The position numbers and the translations under genes are program-made. A stretch of 64,000 nucleotides of DNA from VXOZ01 sp965220045 (GTDB taxonomy: Bacteria; Chloroflexota; UBA11872; VXOZ01). The stretch is taken from NCBI GenBank assembly GCA_965220045.1, contig OZ244803.1:1860001-1924000 (forward strand), read 5' to 3'. The notes under the pieces were generated by a model. The model was given only the letters and a program-made list of their open reading frames with translations, was not told the origin of the DNA and ran no database searches. Shown here in pieces: positions 26,549 to 35,157 of this stretch (the stretch's first letter is position 1; each line of letters begins with the position of its first letter).

Positions 26549-26917
26549 TCAGCTCTGTTGGGCCGGATTCGTTGGGTAGTCCTCCGGCTTGCCCGTGTCA
26601 CCGGGCTGGATGACGAAGTCGCGGCGGTCCCGGTAGAGACGCGCGCGGTTGATTACATAGTTCACCCCAGGTTTCAGGTCGTCCCAGTGGGTCATCAGCC
26701 AGTATTTGTGGTCGCCGATGAATAGATAGGTGTTGTTCATGCGAAAGAAGCGGCAGGCCACGCCCTCTCCGGCGCGAAAGCGTTCGCAAACCGCCGCCAG
26801 CAACTCCTGCTGGCCGTCACTCTCGGACATCACGTACTCGTGGGGCCACGTCTTGCGATAGGTAACCGCCTCGTGCCACGGAGCGCGGGCTATCAATCCC
26901 GTAAACGTTGCAGTCAT
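26549..26917 (-). CDS. Conserved small hypothetical protein
   Basis: A 122-residue soluble protein that I do not assign to a named family. It reads like a widespread type: an N-terminal APWHEAVTYRKTWPHEYV, a middle VACRFFRMNNTYLFIGDHKY with WLMTHWDD, and a conserved C-terminal RARLYRDRRDFVIQPGDTG. It is rich in aromatic and charged residues, with no signal peptide or membrane span. It is probably co-transcribed with the PD-(D/E)XK-like gene downstream. Function unknown. Confidence 0.7.
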   Translation of the reverse strand: MTATFTGLIARAPWHEAVTYRKTWPHEYVMSESDGQQELLAAVCERFRAGEGVACRFFRMNNTYLFIGDHKYWLMTHWDDLKPGVNYVINRARLYRDRRDFVIQPGDTGKPEDYPTNPAQQS

Positions 26918-26988
26918 CCCCCTTATCCTCCTTGTCCTTCATCAAAGAGCGGCGCGGTTACGACGCAGAGCGCTCCTAACGCCGGAAT

Positions 26989-27525
26989 TCACAAGCGCGT
27001 CTGCTGCATGCGTACCCACAGCCAGCGCATCCCGCCGGCGCAAATCGTAGCAAATGTCGCTACGACCAGCACAGTCTTGACCAGAGTGAACGCTGCGGCC
27101 GGCCATGCCAGTGGTGACGGCGCACCGTCATAGCTTAGCGCCAGTGCCGCAATGGTGACATTCTCCAGCACGTCCGCCAAGGCGAGCCCTAGCGGCAGCA
27201 GATACAGCGGCGCCCCGCCTTGAAACAACCGGAACAGCATGACTGCGAAAAGTACGCCATAGGAGACCGGAAAGACCATGTCGATTGTGAGCGCGGTCGT
27301 CGCATAGACGACTCTTGCGCTAGAGTCTAGCCGGTCAAGAGCGGCGAAGAGGGCCACCGCTTCTTCTGGTGTGTACCAGCCCCGGCTATCGAGCAAGTCC
27401 AGTCCTGCCAGCCGCACCTGTCGCCAAATGAGGCCAGCCATGCAACCAAGAACGCCAAAAAGCGCTGCGACCGCAATCCTACAGGTCGCCCACCGCTCCA
27501 CCGTTACGCCATTCAATGACGCCAT
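26989..27525 (-). CDS. Integral membrane protein of unknown function
   Basis: A 178-residue protein with about four hydrophobic spans (residues ~15-35, 75-100, 102-122 and 140-165). The loop between spans one and two (LDSRGWYTPEEAVALFAALD) is polar, as is the region after span three, which holds ADVLENVTIAAL. I do not recognise the family. The D-x-x-E-N motif at the third span recurs in small uncharacterised membrane proteins. It lies 71 bp upstream of the 26549 gene in the same direction. Confidence 0.65.
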   Translation of the reverse strand: MASLNGVTVERWATCRIAVAALFGVLGCMAGLIWRQVRLAGLDLLDSRGWYTPEEAVALFAALDRLDSSARVVYATTALTIDMVFPVSYGVLFAVMLFRLFQGGAPLYLLPLGLALADVLENVTIAALALSYDGAPSPLAWPAAAFTLVKTVLVVATFATICAGGMRWLWVRMQQTRL

Positions 27526-27770
27526 CGCCTCGTCCCCACTAGCCTGCCAAGCAGTGGTCTCTTTTCCCCTATACCGGGTGTCGGCGCAAGCCCAGCCTCC
27601 GTATTCGCACTCCTGATCTTACGCCCGGTAGGCGAGAGCGGCCCTGCCAGAGGAACTACCATCGCGCCAGGTTAACTGATTGCCAATCACCCTAAGGAGC
27701 ATCACAACATCATCGTGCGCGGGGATTCAAAGAAGCGCCGGCCCAAGAGAGGTCCCTGGGCGCATTAAAC

Positions 27771-27846
27771 TGGTGGACCCGATCGGGGTCGAACCGACGA
27801 CCTCGTGAATGCCATTCACGCGCTCTCCCAACTGAGCTACGGGCCC
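27771..27846 (-). tRNA. tRNA-Ala (anticodon GGC)
   Basis: A 76-nt cloverleaf on the minus strand. The acceptor stem GGGCCCG pairs with CGGGTCC (one G-U). The D-arm is GCTC/GAGC, the anticodon stem CGTGA/TCACG encloses loop ATGGCAT with anticodon GGC, and the T-arm contains GGTTCGACC. The 3' CCA is encoded. Confidence 0.96.
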
Positions 27847-27937
27847 GCATTCGACTATAATTGTAGCATCGAATCGCGGTTCGCGTAAACGGACACACCC
27901 TTGGGGCTTGCAAGGGTTGCATGGAAGGAGTCATCGC

Positions 27938-28990
27938 ATGGCTACCTATCGCGTCGGAATCGTCGGCTGCACCGGCATCGCCAGTGCGCCGGCCAAAGAG
28001 TCGTCTCACCCGATCATGGGCGCTGCCGCGCCGCACTCGCACGCGGCGGGCTACAATTGCGTGCCCGCCACGGAGGTCGTCGCGGTCTGCGACCTGATTG
28101 CGGAGCGCACGCGGGACTTTGTTTCCAAGTGGCAGCACCGCTGGCCGGGCATCACCCAGTACCAGGACTACCGCGAGATGCTCGCGAAAGAGAATCTCGA
28201 CATCGTCAGCGTGGTGACGGGAGACGACCGCCATGCCGACATCACAATTGCCGCTGCGGAAGCCGGGGCACGCGCCATCTTCTGCGAAAAACCGCTTGCC
28301 ACCACGCTTGCCGACGCCGACCGCATGATCGCGGCCGTCGAGAAGCACGGCGTCTATCTTTCCGTCGACCACAGCCGGCGCTGGCAGCCCCAGTGGTACG
28401 AGGCGCGGGCAGCCATCCGCAGCGGCGCCATCGGCCCGGTGCGCACAGTCATCGGCAAACTCGGCGGCGCGCGCGCCATGCTCTTTCGCAACGGCACGCA
28501 CCTGACGGATGCGATTTGCTTTTTCGCCGACGGGGAACCGGCGTGGCTGTCGGCACGCTTCGACGACAGCTTTGCCGACTATGGGCCGCGCTATGCCGGT
28601 GACGGCGGTCACGATCCCGCCACCGACCCCGGCGTTAACACCCTCATTCTCTTCGCAAACGGTGTGCGCGCCTTCTACGTCGGATCGCAAAACGCCGCAA
28701 CCGGCTTCGAATTAGAGGTGCTCGGGGAGACGGGTCGCATACGCTTGGGCAACTCTATTGGCGCCGAAATAGAGACGGCCGATGGCGTACAGGCGCTGGC
28801 GCCGGCTACTGCGGCGGTCTCCGGTAGTGCCGCCGCGATAGAAGAACTCATTGCGCTGGTTGAGGGGCGCGGCACGCTGCCGCAGATTTCCGGGCCCTAT
28901 GACGGACGCCGCGTGACGGCAATCCTCGTGGCTACGGTGCAATCCGCCGCCCGGGACGGGGCGCCGGTCACGTTCCCTGTACAAGAGTGA
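27938..28990 (+). CDS. Gfo/Idh/MocA family oxidoreductase
   Basis: A 350-residue member with the Rossmann motif MATYRVGIVGCTGIAS at its start and a full EKP motif (FCEKPLATTLADADRMIAA). DHSRRWQPQW follows the first domain, and the C-terminal domain carries GGARAMLFRNGTHLTDAI, a His-containing active-site segment typical of dehydrogenases. The start at 27938 is preferred over an upstream ATG because GGAAGGAG lies 7-9 bases before it. It is one of three intact paralogues in the window; their mutual similarity looks modest, so substrates probably differ. Confidence 0.88.
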   Translation: MATYRVGIVGCTGIASAPAKESSHPIMGAAAPHSHAAGYNCVPATEVVAVCDLIAERTRDFVSKWQHRWPGITQYQDYREMLAKENLDIVSVVTGDDRHADITIAAAEAGARAIFCEKPLATTLADADRMIAAVEKHGVYLSVDHSRRWQPQWYEARAAIRSGAIGPVRTVIGKLGGARAMLFRNGTHLTDAICFFADGEPAWLSARFDDSFADYGPRYAGDGGHDPATDPGVNTLILFANGVRAFYVGSQNAATGFELEVLGETGRIRLGNSIGAEIETADGVQALAPATAAVSGSAAAIEELIALVEGRGTLPQISGPYDGRRVTAILVATVQSAARDGAPVTFPVQE

Positions 28991-29140
28991 AGGAGCCATT
29001 CCACTCAGCGAGGGTGCGGGGACGCCGGCGGCCGACCGCAGCATCTTTGACCTTGGAGTAGTGTCACCGTACAATGCAAAACGTGTATTTACCGCTTGGT
29101 AAAGTAGGCGAACGTTTTTGCGGCTAAGGAAAGGAACGCA

Positions 29141-29611
29141 ATGTCACCGGAAGAGAAACTCAAAGAGCTAGGACTCGAACTCCGAGCGCCAAACGCCCCC
29201 ATCGCTAACTATGTACCGTGGGTGCGCACCGGAAATCTGATCTACCTCTCGGGCCAAGGGCCCAATCGCGCGGGCGACGATGCTGCCACCGTATACGACG
29301 GCAAATTGGGTGAGCGCTACGGCATCGAGGAGGGCTATGAAGCGGCCCGGCAGACCGCCTATAATCTCCTCTGCGCGCTCAAGGCCGCCACCGGCGACCT
29401 CAGCAAAGTATCGCGCATTGTGAAGGTGCTCGGCATGGTCAACAGCGCGCCGGACTTCGCCGACCAGCCCAAGGTAATCAACGGCTGCTCCGACCTGCTG
29501 GTAGAGGTCTTTGGCGACAAGGGTAAGCACGCTCGCTCCGCCGTCGGCATGGGCGCGCTGCCGAACAACATTCCCGTGGAGATCGAGTTCATCGCGGAAG
29601 TAGAAGACTGA
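29141..29611 (+). CDS. RidA/YjgF family protein
   Basis: A 156-residue protein of the longer RidA subgroup (about 150 residues, against about 130 for E. coli RidA). Motifs: NYVPWVRTGNLIYLSGQGPN, the helix QTAYNLLCALKAATGDLSKV, and KHARSAVGMGALPNNIPVEI with the Arg that binds the substrate carboxylate. RidA enzymes hydrolyse reactive enamine/imine intermediates to keto acids in the cytoplasm. Subgroup members often sit in amino-acid catabolic loci. A strong terminator follows. Confidence 0.92.
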   Translation: MSPEEKLKELGLELRAPNAPIANYVPWVRTGNLIYLSGQGPNRAGDDAATVYDGKLGERYGIEEGYEAARQTAYNLLCALKAATGDLSKVSRIVKVLGMVNSAPDFADQPKVINGCSDLLVEVFGDKGKHARSAVGMGALPNNIPVEIEFIAEVED

Positions 29612-29629
29612 GCGTTGGCGTAAACGACC

Positions 29630-29678
29630 ACTCGCCGCCCGGCTGTCAGAGAGATCACTGGGCGGCGAGTTTTCTTTT
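29630..29678 (+). terminator. Rho-independent terminator after ridA-like gene
   Basis: An 11-bp perfect stem (ACTCGCCGCCC / GGGCGGCGAGT) with a 19-base loop runs straight into TTTCTTTT, 19 bp after the stop codon. Confidence 0.88.
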
Positions 29679-29787
29679 CAACAGAATAGTCACTCGAGTT
29701 ATGTCGATGTAGTTTCGCCCTTCGCCGGGAGCGACTTTCACGCCCGTTCCGTCGGAGTTAGATTAATAGGGATCTTTGGGTCCCAGC

Positions 29788-30564
29788 ATGTCCGATACGA
29801 TAGAGCGTCCCAAAATGAGACTGCGACTCGACCGCCTCCTCGTCGAGCAGCGCTTCTTCCCCAGCCGCGAAAAGGCCGTCTACGCCATTCGTGCCGGCGG
29901 CGTGCGGGTCAACGACCAAACGGTCACCAAACCCGCCGCTCCAGTGGACACCAATGCGCGAATCAGCGTAAATGCGCAGAGCACTCTTCGCATTGGGCGC
30001 GGCGAACACAAGCTGGCGGGCATTCTGGAGCAGTTTGGCATAGACTGCTCCGGCAAGACCGTTCTCGACGTGGGCAGCGGCGCCGGCGGCTTCACCTGGC
30101 AACTCTTGCAGCAAGGCGCAGCGCAGGTCTATGCGGTGGACGTAGGCACCAATCAGCTCCACCGCGAGCTGCGGACAGATCCCAGGGTTGCAGTCTATGA
30201 ACAAACCGACATTCGAGACCTAACGGCACTGCCCAAGCTACCCCATGTCGCCGTCGTGGATGTCTCCTTCATTTCGATCCGCCTGGTGCTGCCTCACGTT
30301 CGCAGGCTTACGCGCGCTGGCGCGGACATTGTGGTTCTCTTGAAACCGCAATTTGAAGCAGCCACTACCGAGAGAAAGAGAGGCGGTGCGCCTCGCGAAA
30401 AGGAAATGCAGCAGCGAGTCTACGCTGGCTTTGTTGACTGGTGCGCTGCAAACGGTTTCGCGGTCAAGGGTGACGCTGCAAGTCCCCTCGCCGGTAAACA
30501 TGGGAACCGTGAGGTCTTTGTCCACCTCAGAAGCGTCTCGCCTCACGACGCTCCCACTCCGTAG
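29788..30564 (+). CDS. tlyA: TlyA-family rRNA 2'-O-methyltransferase
   Basis: A 258-residue protein with an S4 RNA-binding domain (residues ~10-70: RLDRLLVEQRFFPSREKAV, AGGVRVNDQ) and an FtsJ-type methyltransferase domain (LDVGSGAGGFTWQLLQ, AVDVGTNQLH, VVDVSFISIR, LLKPQFEA with the catalytic Lys). TlyA enzymes methylate the ribose of C1920 in 23S helix 69, and some also 16S C1409. The first in-frame codon is a TTG at 29776; the ATG at 29788 is preferred, but a start at 29815 is possible. The 23S target lies about ten nucleotides before the intron insertion point of the rRNA gene in this window. Confidence 0.92.
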   Translation: MSDTIERPKMRLRLDRLLVEQRFFPSREKAVYAIRAGGVRVNDQTVTKPAAPVDTNARISVNAQSTLRIGRGEHKLAGILEQFGIDCSGKTVLDVGSGAGGFTWQLLQQGAAQVYAVDVGTNQLHRELRTDPRVAVYEQTDIRDLTALPKLPHVAVVDVSFISIRLVLPHVRRLTRAGADIVVLLKPQFEAATTERKRGGAPREKEMQQRVYAGFVDWCAANGFAVKGDAASPLAGKHGNREVFVHLRSVSPHDAPTP

Positions 30565-30598
30565 CCTGGATGGCGCGCGCCAGCTACACCCGCTCCAT

Positions 30599-32260
30599 TC
30601 AGTTTGCTTGCTGCGATTCCTGAGGCTCCTCTTCGGCGGGCTCCTCGCCGGTAGGGCTATCTTCCGCCGCGTTGGCGCTGGAATAGAGGGCGCTGAATGG
30701 ATGGAGCTTGTGGATGCGGTGGTTGCCGGTATCCGCAACAAACACATGATCGCGTTCGTCAATCGCAATCCCACAAGGATCAGCGAACTGCCCCTGCTGT
30801 CCGGCCACCTGCAGTCCCCACTGAGACAGGGATTCGCCCGCAGTCGATAGCTCCTGCACGCGGTTGTTCCACGTATCCGCGACGTAGATTCTTCTCCGAC
30901 TGTCCAGGCTGATGCCACTCGGATTGCGGAACTGTCCCGGCTCGGTGCCTTCCTCACCCCACTGCTCGCTGGGCTCCCCTTCGGGCGAGAGTTTCTGAAC
31001 GCGATGATTGCCTGAATCCGTAACGTACATCCACCCATCTGCATCCAAAGCAATGCCGACCGGAGCCCGGAATTCGCCCGGCTCACCGCCGTTTGACCCC
31101 CAAACTGAGAGCAATGCGCCTTCCGGGGAAAACTTTTGAATCCGATGATTGCCGGTGTCGGCGACGTAGATGTCTCCGGCAGAGTCAACGGCCACTCCGC
31201 TCGGGGTCCGAAACTGCCCGGACTTGGCACCTTGCTCCCCCCATTGTGCGAGAGGCTGGCCTTCCGCGGACAGAATCTGAATGCGGTGATTGAGCGTGTC
31301 AGCCACGATGATCTGCCCACTCGCATCCACCGTCAACGCCCGCAGCGAGCGAAACTCACCCGGACGATGTCCGGTTGTGCCCCACTCCGCAACTGAATCG
31401 CCTGCGGATGAGAGCTTTTGTACGCGATTATTGAGTGTGTCCGCCACGTATAAGTTGCCCTGTTGGTCCAGCGCAATGCTGTGTGGGGAACTGAATTGCC
31501 CCGGCCGCGAACCGAGCTCTCCCCATATCGCCAAACTGCGCCGGCGCTGGCTCGATTGAACCCGGCGCACAAGCTTCACGGCCCATATGAGCGCGCCAAT
31601 GAGCACGACGAAACTGAGCGGCACCAACGGCAAGGCGCCAAGCAACAAGGGAAAGTCGTACAGCCCATGCAGCACAACTGGTACTACATAGGCCAGGAGC
31701 AGGCGTCGGCTCCAAGGGGTGGGATCAAATACACTGCGCGCGATGTAATATCCCATGATCGCGCCGAGAGCGCAGTGTAGTGGGACTGAGGTGAACGCTC
31801 GGAGAAGTGCTCCCGTTACGTCTCCTTCGCTGACATACGCGATGCACTCCAGCGTCGCGATGCCCAGCGAAGCGACGACACCGTACACCACGCCATCGAA
31901 CGGCTCCGCCAAGCGCTTGCGCTGGCACGAAAAGTTGGCGAGCACCAGGTACTTGAACGTCTCTTGGAGAATCGCCGACGTGAGAAACGCCTGAACCAGG
32001 GTAAACAGCAGCGCGTTTCCGGTTGAACTTGCAATTACCGACAGAACAATAGAGAGAGGAAAGAAAAGGACAATCACTGGGAGGGTGATAAGCGCCCCGA
32101 GACCAAAAGTCGCCCACAGTGTCGTGCGCGGCTGTGGAAAGCGCTCACGGGTATGCAGGTACCACATGAGGATGAGCCCAGGCACGACCGCAGAGGAAAA
32201 CATCAAGAGTGGTTGCAACCGGGGCCTCCCTGTGATTGTTGGGCCAATTCGCGAATTCAA
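30599..32260 (-). CDS. PrsW-like membrane protease fused to six NHL repeats
   Basis: A 553-residue fusion. Residues ~15-235 form a multi-span membrane domain resembling the PrsW/RCE1-type intramembrane protease family, with candidate active residues Glu100 (QETFKYL), Asp122 (EPFDGVVYG), Glu138 (LECIAYV) and His162 (LHCALGAIMGYY). The usual first Glu of the EExxK motif is Gln99, so activity is open to doubt. Residues ~250-530 carry six NHL repeats (GQFSSPHSIALDQQGNLYVA, with ADTLNNRVQKLS type), which make a beta propeller. Its face depends on topology, not settled here. The C-terminal tail is acidic. No neighbour suggests a substrate. Confidence 0.8.
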   Translation of the reverse strand: MNSRIGPTITGRPRLQPLLMFSSAVVPGLILMWYLHTRERFPQPRTTLWATFGLGALITLPVIVLFFPLSIVLSVIASSTGNALLFTLVQAFLTSAILQETFKYLVLANFSCQRKRLAEPFDGVVYGVVASLGIATLECIAYVSEGDVTGALLRAFTSVPLHCALGAIMGYYIARSVFDPTPWSRRLLLAYVVPVVLHGLYDFPLLLGALPLVPLSFVVLIGALIWAVKLVRRVQSSQRRRSLAIWGELGSRPGQFSSPHSIALDQQGNLYVADTLNNRVQKLSSAGDSVAEWGTTGHRPGEFRSLRALTVDASGQIIVADTLNHRIQILSAEGQPLAQWGEQGAKSGQFRTPSGVAVDSAGDIYVADTGNHRIQKFSPEGALLSVWGSNGGEPGEFRAPVGIALDADGWMYVTDSGNHRVQKLSPEGEPSEQWGEEGTEPGQFRNPSGISLDSRRRIYVADTWNNRVQELSTAGESLSQWGLQVAGQQGQFADPCGIAIDERDHVFVADTGNHRIHKLHPFSALYSSANAAEDSPTGEEPAEEEPQESQQAN

Positions 32261-32558
32261 CTGCGCTTGCGGCAGGTTCCACCGCCAATTACGTTCGTGC
32301 TACCTGCTACTATCCAGGCTGAATCAGAGCCGAGACGAGACTGCGGAACCTATCGCAAACTCAAACCCTACTTTACTACAGTTGGAGACATTGTCTGAAT
32401 CCGTGTCAGCACTCCGGTACTGCGGTTCGGCAACACCCGGCAGGAGTCAGTGTTGCTGCGGAGGCTCCTGAATACACGCGTTCCACGCGAGCATGCACAT
32501 ACGCCTGCGGCGGTCGCAATCCGGCAAGTCAGACAGAGTCGATAGATGTGGGGTGAGC
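32261..32558. other. Intergenic region, no gene recognised
   Basis: 298 bp between two minus-strand genes. No clear gene, repeat or terminator seen. Confidence 0.4.
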
Positions 32559-34913
32559 CTATGGAGTGTAGTCTACCCAGACGGGACTAGACCAGGCCCG
32601 CGGCCCCCAGGCAGGCGCCACGTTGGAGAGATGGTTTCGCCACGCCATCGACTGTTCCACCCAGAGATAGTAGAAGTGAGGCCCCGGCTCCGCGTCAACG
32701 TCGGTATGGTGACCGGACGCCAATTCACCGGTGACTTGCCACTTCTTGATCACATGCCCGTCGCGCAGCAACATGATCTTGGCCGGTGATTCCGTAAGCT
32801 GCACCTGCCAGCGAATGTCAGGCGGGTTGGACGTTCTGCCAGCTCCACCCATGAAGACATCGGCGACCCAGATTTGTACGCCAATGCGGGAGCCGTCGGT
32901 GGCGAAGCAGCGGTGGGCTTGTAAGGCTTCCACTATGGCCGTGCGTGTGAGCGACTCTGCGTAGATGCCAGTCAACCCTCCGCCCGTGCCCGCCGTGCGT
33001 CGGTGGCCGTCGCTGCAACCGACGAAGCCGAGCCGCCGTCCACTCTTCAGCACACTGTGGATCTTTTTCAGATAAGCCGGATCGAGCATGTGCACCCGCC
33101 AGCCGGAGCAGACCTCCATGTTTGTTTCCGTATCGGAATCCGAAAGGAACTGCCAATGCTCGTGGTGGGGATGCAAAATTGCGCCGTGCTGCTCCGCGTG
33201 CGCAGCCAGCGCTGCCAAGGGCTCTCCCTCAACTTCAGTATAGCGCAAGAGCGGCAGTTCGCTCTTGCCGGCAATGACCGTGCGGTGGTTTGAGGTCCTT
33301 CCCCTGTCCGAGCGCTTCATCTGCGACCACTCGAATGCCGGGAGCAAGACAAAGTCATCCAGGTGCCTGAAGTGGCGCACAAAGTGGTAGTCCAGGTCGT
33401 ATTCCGACGACGTGAGGCTGAGGAGGTGTTTATCGTTATCGGAAAAGGCCACGCAATCCAATTGGGCTATGTCGCGGGCATAGGCGATAAGCTCGTCAAC
33501 GTACCCCTCAGCATCGGCGGAATGCGTGGTATGTACGTGCAAGTCCGCCCAAAAGAGCTGGTATTGCGGTTCAGCACTTGTGTCAGCGGCGGCAGCAGCA
33601 CTTTCTTCCCGCACCTGCGCTCTTGGACGCTGCTCACTCAATGAAACCGGCTGCCAGCCAAACCATGTCCCTTCATCCTGATACGCCGGGGCGTCTCGGA
33701 GGGAGTAAGTTGCCAAGCAAACGTCTTCCACCGTGATCTCGGGCGCGACGCGCGCCGTCATCAGGAGTTCGTTGCGTTGATCGATGGCTGCGCCCGCAAC
33801 CGGCGTATAGTAGCGCGGGCCTTCTGCTACGACACGCGTCTCGCTGACTGCCGGTTGTGCTTGGCCGTCTACACGGTCGAGATAGCGTCCTAGCAAGACG
33901 CCTGGCGTGGTGTGCGTGCTGCCATTGGGCAGCTTCTTCCGTTCCCACAGCAGCCAGACGCCGCCTTCGGGACTCGAGACCACCAGTGGCTTGCGCCGCC
34001 TGCCGAGGTAGCCCCACACTCCCAGGCCTTGCCACTCCAGCATGCCCCAGGCCAAAACGCCGAGATCCGGCGAACCGTTGGCATCACGCACAAGCTGCCA
34101 CTGCCCGTCGACACGCTGCGCCGCTCTCGCCACTGGCCATTGGTCCAAGACGTTGGCATCGCTGACGACTTCCTGGCGGCAGAGCCATGCGATCCAGGGG
34201 TTGCCGTCAGTATCTAGAGTGAGCGAGGGAACGAGCTGCCACGCTTCCGCTGTCACCATTGCAGTCTCGGCGGCACGGTTGTCAACCACTTCCGCCTGTG
34301 CCACCGTGCCCCCACGGTCAACAAATGCGCAATGTATCCCGAACGTACCACCTGTGTAAGCATCCCATGCTACCCAGCAGCCGTCGCTCGCTACCGCCAC
34401 TTCCGGTCGCTGTACCCAGCCCGGCGTGCTCGTAACGTCCACCGGCGCCGACCAACCACCGCCGTCGTTGACCACCAATCGAATGACGTAAGCACCGGCC
34501 GACGCCGCTTCGCACCACACCACCGCCATGCGTCCGTGCGCGGAGTCGGCGTGGAGCGATACCGCAAAGTCACGGCTGCCGAGCCGTTGCGGCGTGTCCC
34601 AACCGGAAATGGAACGAGTAGAACCGACCACGGTGTACGACTGATAGGCAACCTCGGATACCCAGACACACGTCGGCACGCCTTGCACCAGTCCCATATG
34701 AGGTGAGTGGCGCTTGCCTCCCTGGGGCGTAACCGTTTCGAGCGGTGAAAGTGAATTCCCATAGAGGGGCCGGGCATAGATCCGTTCTTCGTCTTGATGG
34801 TACCCCTGCCAGGCCGCCCAAATCGTGTCGCCGCTGCGAACCGCATGCGGTGTGTGGCATTCGATGCCGTCTAATTCAGCGGACAATACTGCTTGCGAAA
34901 TGGGCTCGGTCAT
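32559..34913 (-). CDS. CehA/McbA-type PHP metallohydrolase (DUF3604-like) with N-terminal propeller-like region
   Basis: A 784-residue protein with no signal peptide. The start at 34913 is chosen for its GGGAGGGAG site; an upstream in-frame ATG at 35012 lacks one. Residues ~1-430 are rich in Trp/Gly strands with recurring S-x-D-G and W-A-W motifs, as in beta-propellers. A PHP-type metal site follows: FWADLHVHTTHSADAEG, VAFSDNDKH, HPHHEHWQF and, near the C-terminus, GCSDGHRR, matching the CehA/McbA family. These hydrolases cleave esters, phosphoesters or carbamates. The N-terminal propeller may present a sugar- or polymer-like ligand. Exact substrate unknown. Confidence 0.82.
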   Translation of the reverse strand: MTEPISQAVLSAELDGIECHTPHAVRSGDTIWAAWQGYHQDEERIYARPLYGNSLSPLETVTPQGGKRHSPHMGLVQGVPTCVWVSEVAYQSYTVVGSTRSISGWDTPQRLGSRDFAVSLHADSAHGRMAVVWCEAASAGAYVIRLVVNDGGGWSAPVDVTSTPGWVQRPEVAVASDGCWVAWDAYTGGTFGIHCAFVDRGGTVAQAEVVDNRAAETAMVTAEAWQLVPSLTLDTDGNPWIAWLCRQEVVSDANVLDQWPVARAAQRVDGQWQLVRDANGSPDLGVLAWGMLEWQGLGVWGYLGRRRKPLVVSSPEGGVWLLWERKKLPNGSTHTTPGVLLGRYLDRVDGQAQPAVSETRVVAEGPRYYTPVAGAAIDQRNELLMTARVAPEITVEDVCLATYSLRDAPAYQDEGTWFGWQPVSLSEQRPRAQVREESAAAAADTSAEPQYQLFWADLHVHTTHSADAEGYVDELIAYARDIAQLDCVAFSDNDKHLLSLTSSEYDLDYHFVRHFRHLDDFVLLPAFEWSQMKRSDRGRTSNHRTVIAGKSELPLLRYTEVEGEPLAALAAHAEQHGAILHPHHEHWQFLSDSDTETNMEVCSGWRVHMLDPAYLKKIHSVLKSGRRLGFVGCSDGHRRTAGTGGGLTGIYAESLTRTAIVEALQAHRCFATDGSRIGVQIWVADVFMGGAGRTSNPPDIRWQVQLTESPAKIMLLRDGHVIKKWQVTGELASGHHTDVDAEPGPHFYYLWVEQSMAWRNHLSNVAPAWGPRAWSSPVWVDYTP

Positions 34914-35157
34914 CGTGTCGCACTCCCTCCCTGTCCCCACTGCTGATCCCATGTGGCAAGGTCTCTGCATGCTCACTTGAGACACCGACTGTGGTTTACT
35001 TACGTCAGTCAAGATTCAAGCTTCAACACAATCCAGCAGACCCATTGGGCCAAAGACCCGCGCTTATCCAGAACAGAATCGCCGCTTAGCTGAGACGTCG
35101 GCTCCGAACGCTTGCCGCCCTGCATAGCAGCAGTCCGGTATTCACGCGTCCCTGGCT

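Noticed and set aside
25488..26917. Restriction or defence island
   Set aside because: A PD-(D/E)XK-like protein and a small conserved partner alone are not enough; no methyltransferase, helicase or known defence gene adjoins.
27710..28690. Long minus-strand open frame of 326 codons
   Set aside because: It runs over the tRNA-Ala gene and the reverse of the Gfo/Idh gene; its composition is that of an antisense shadow.
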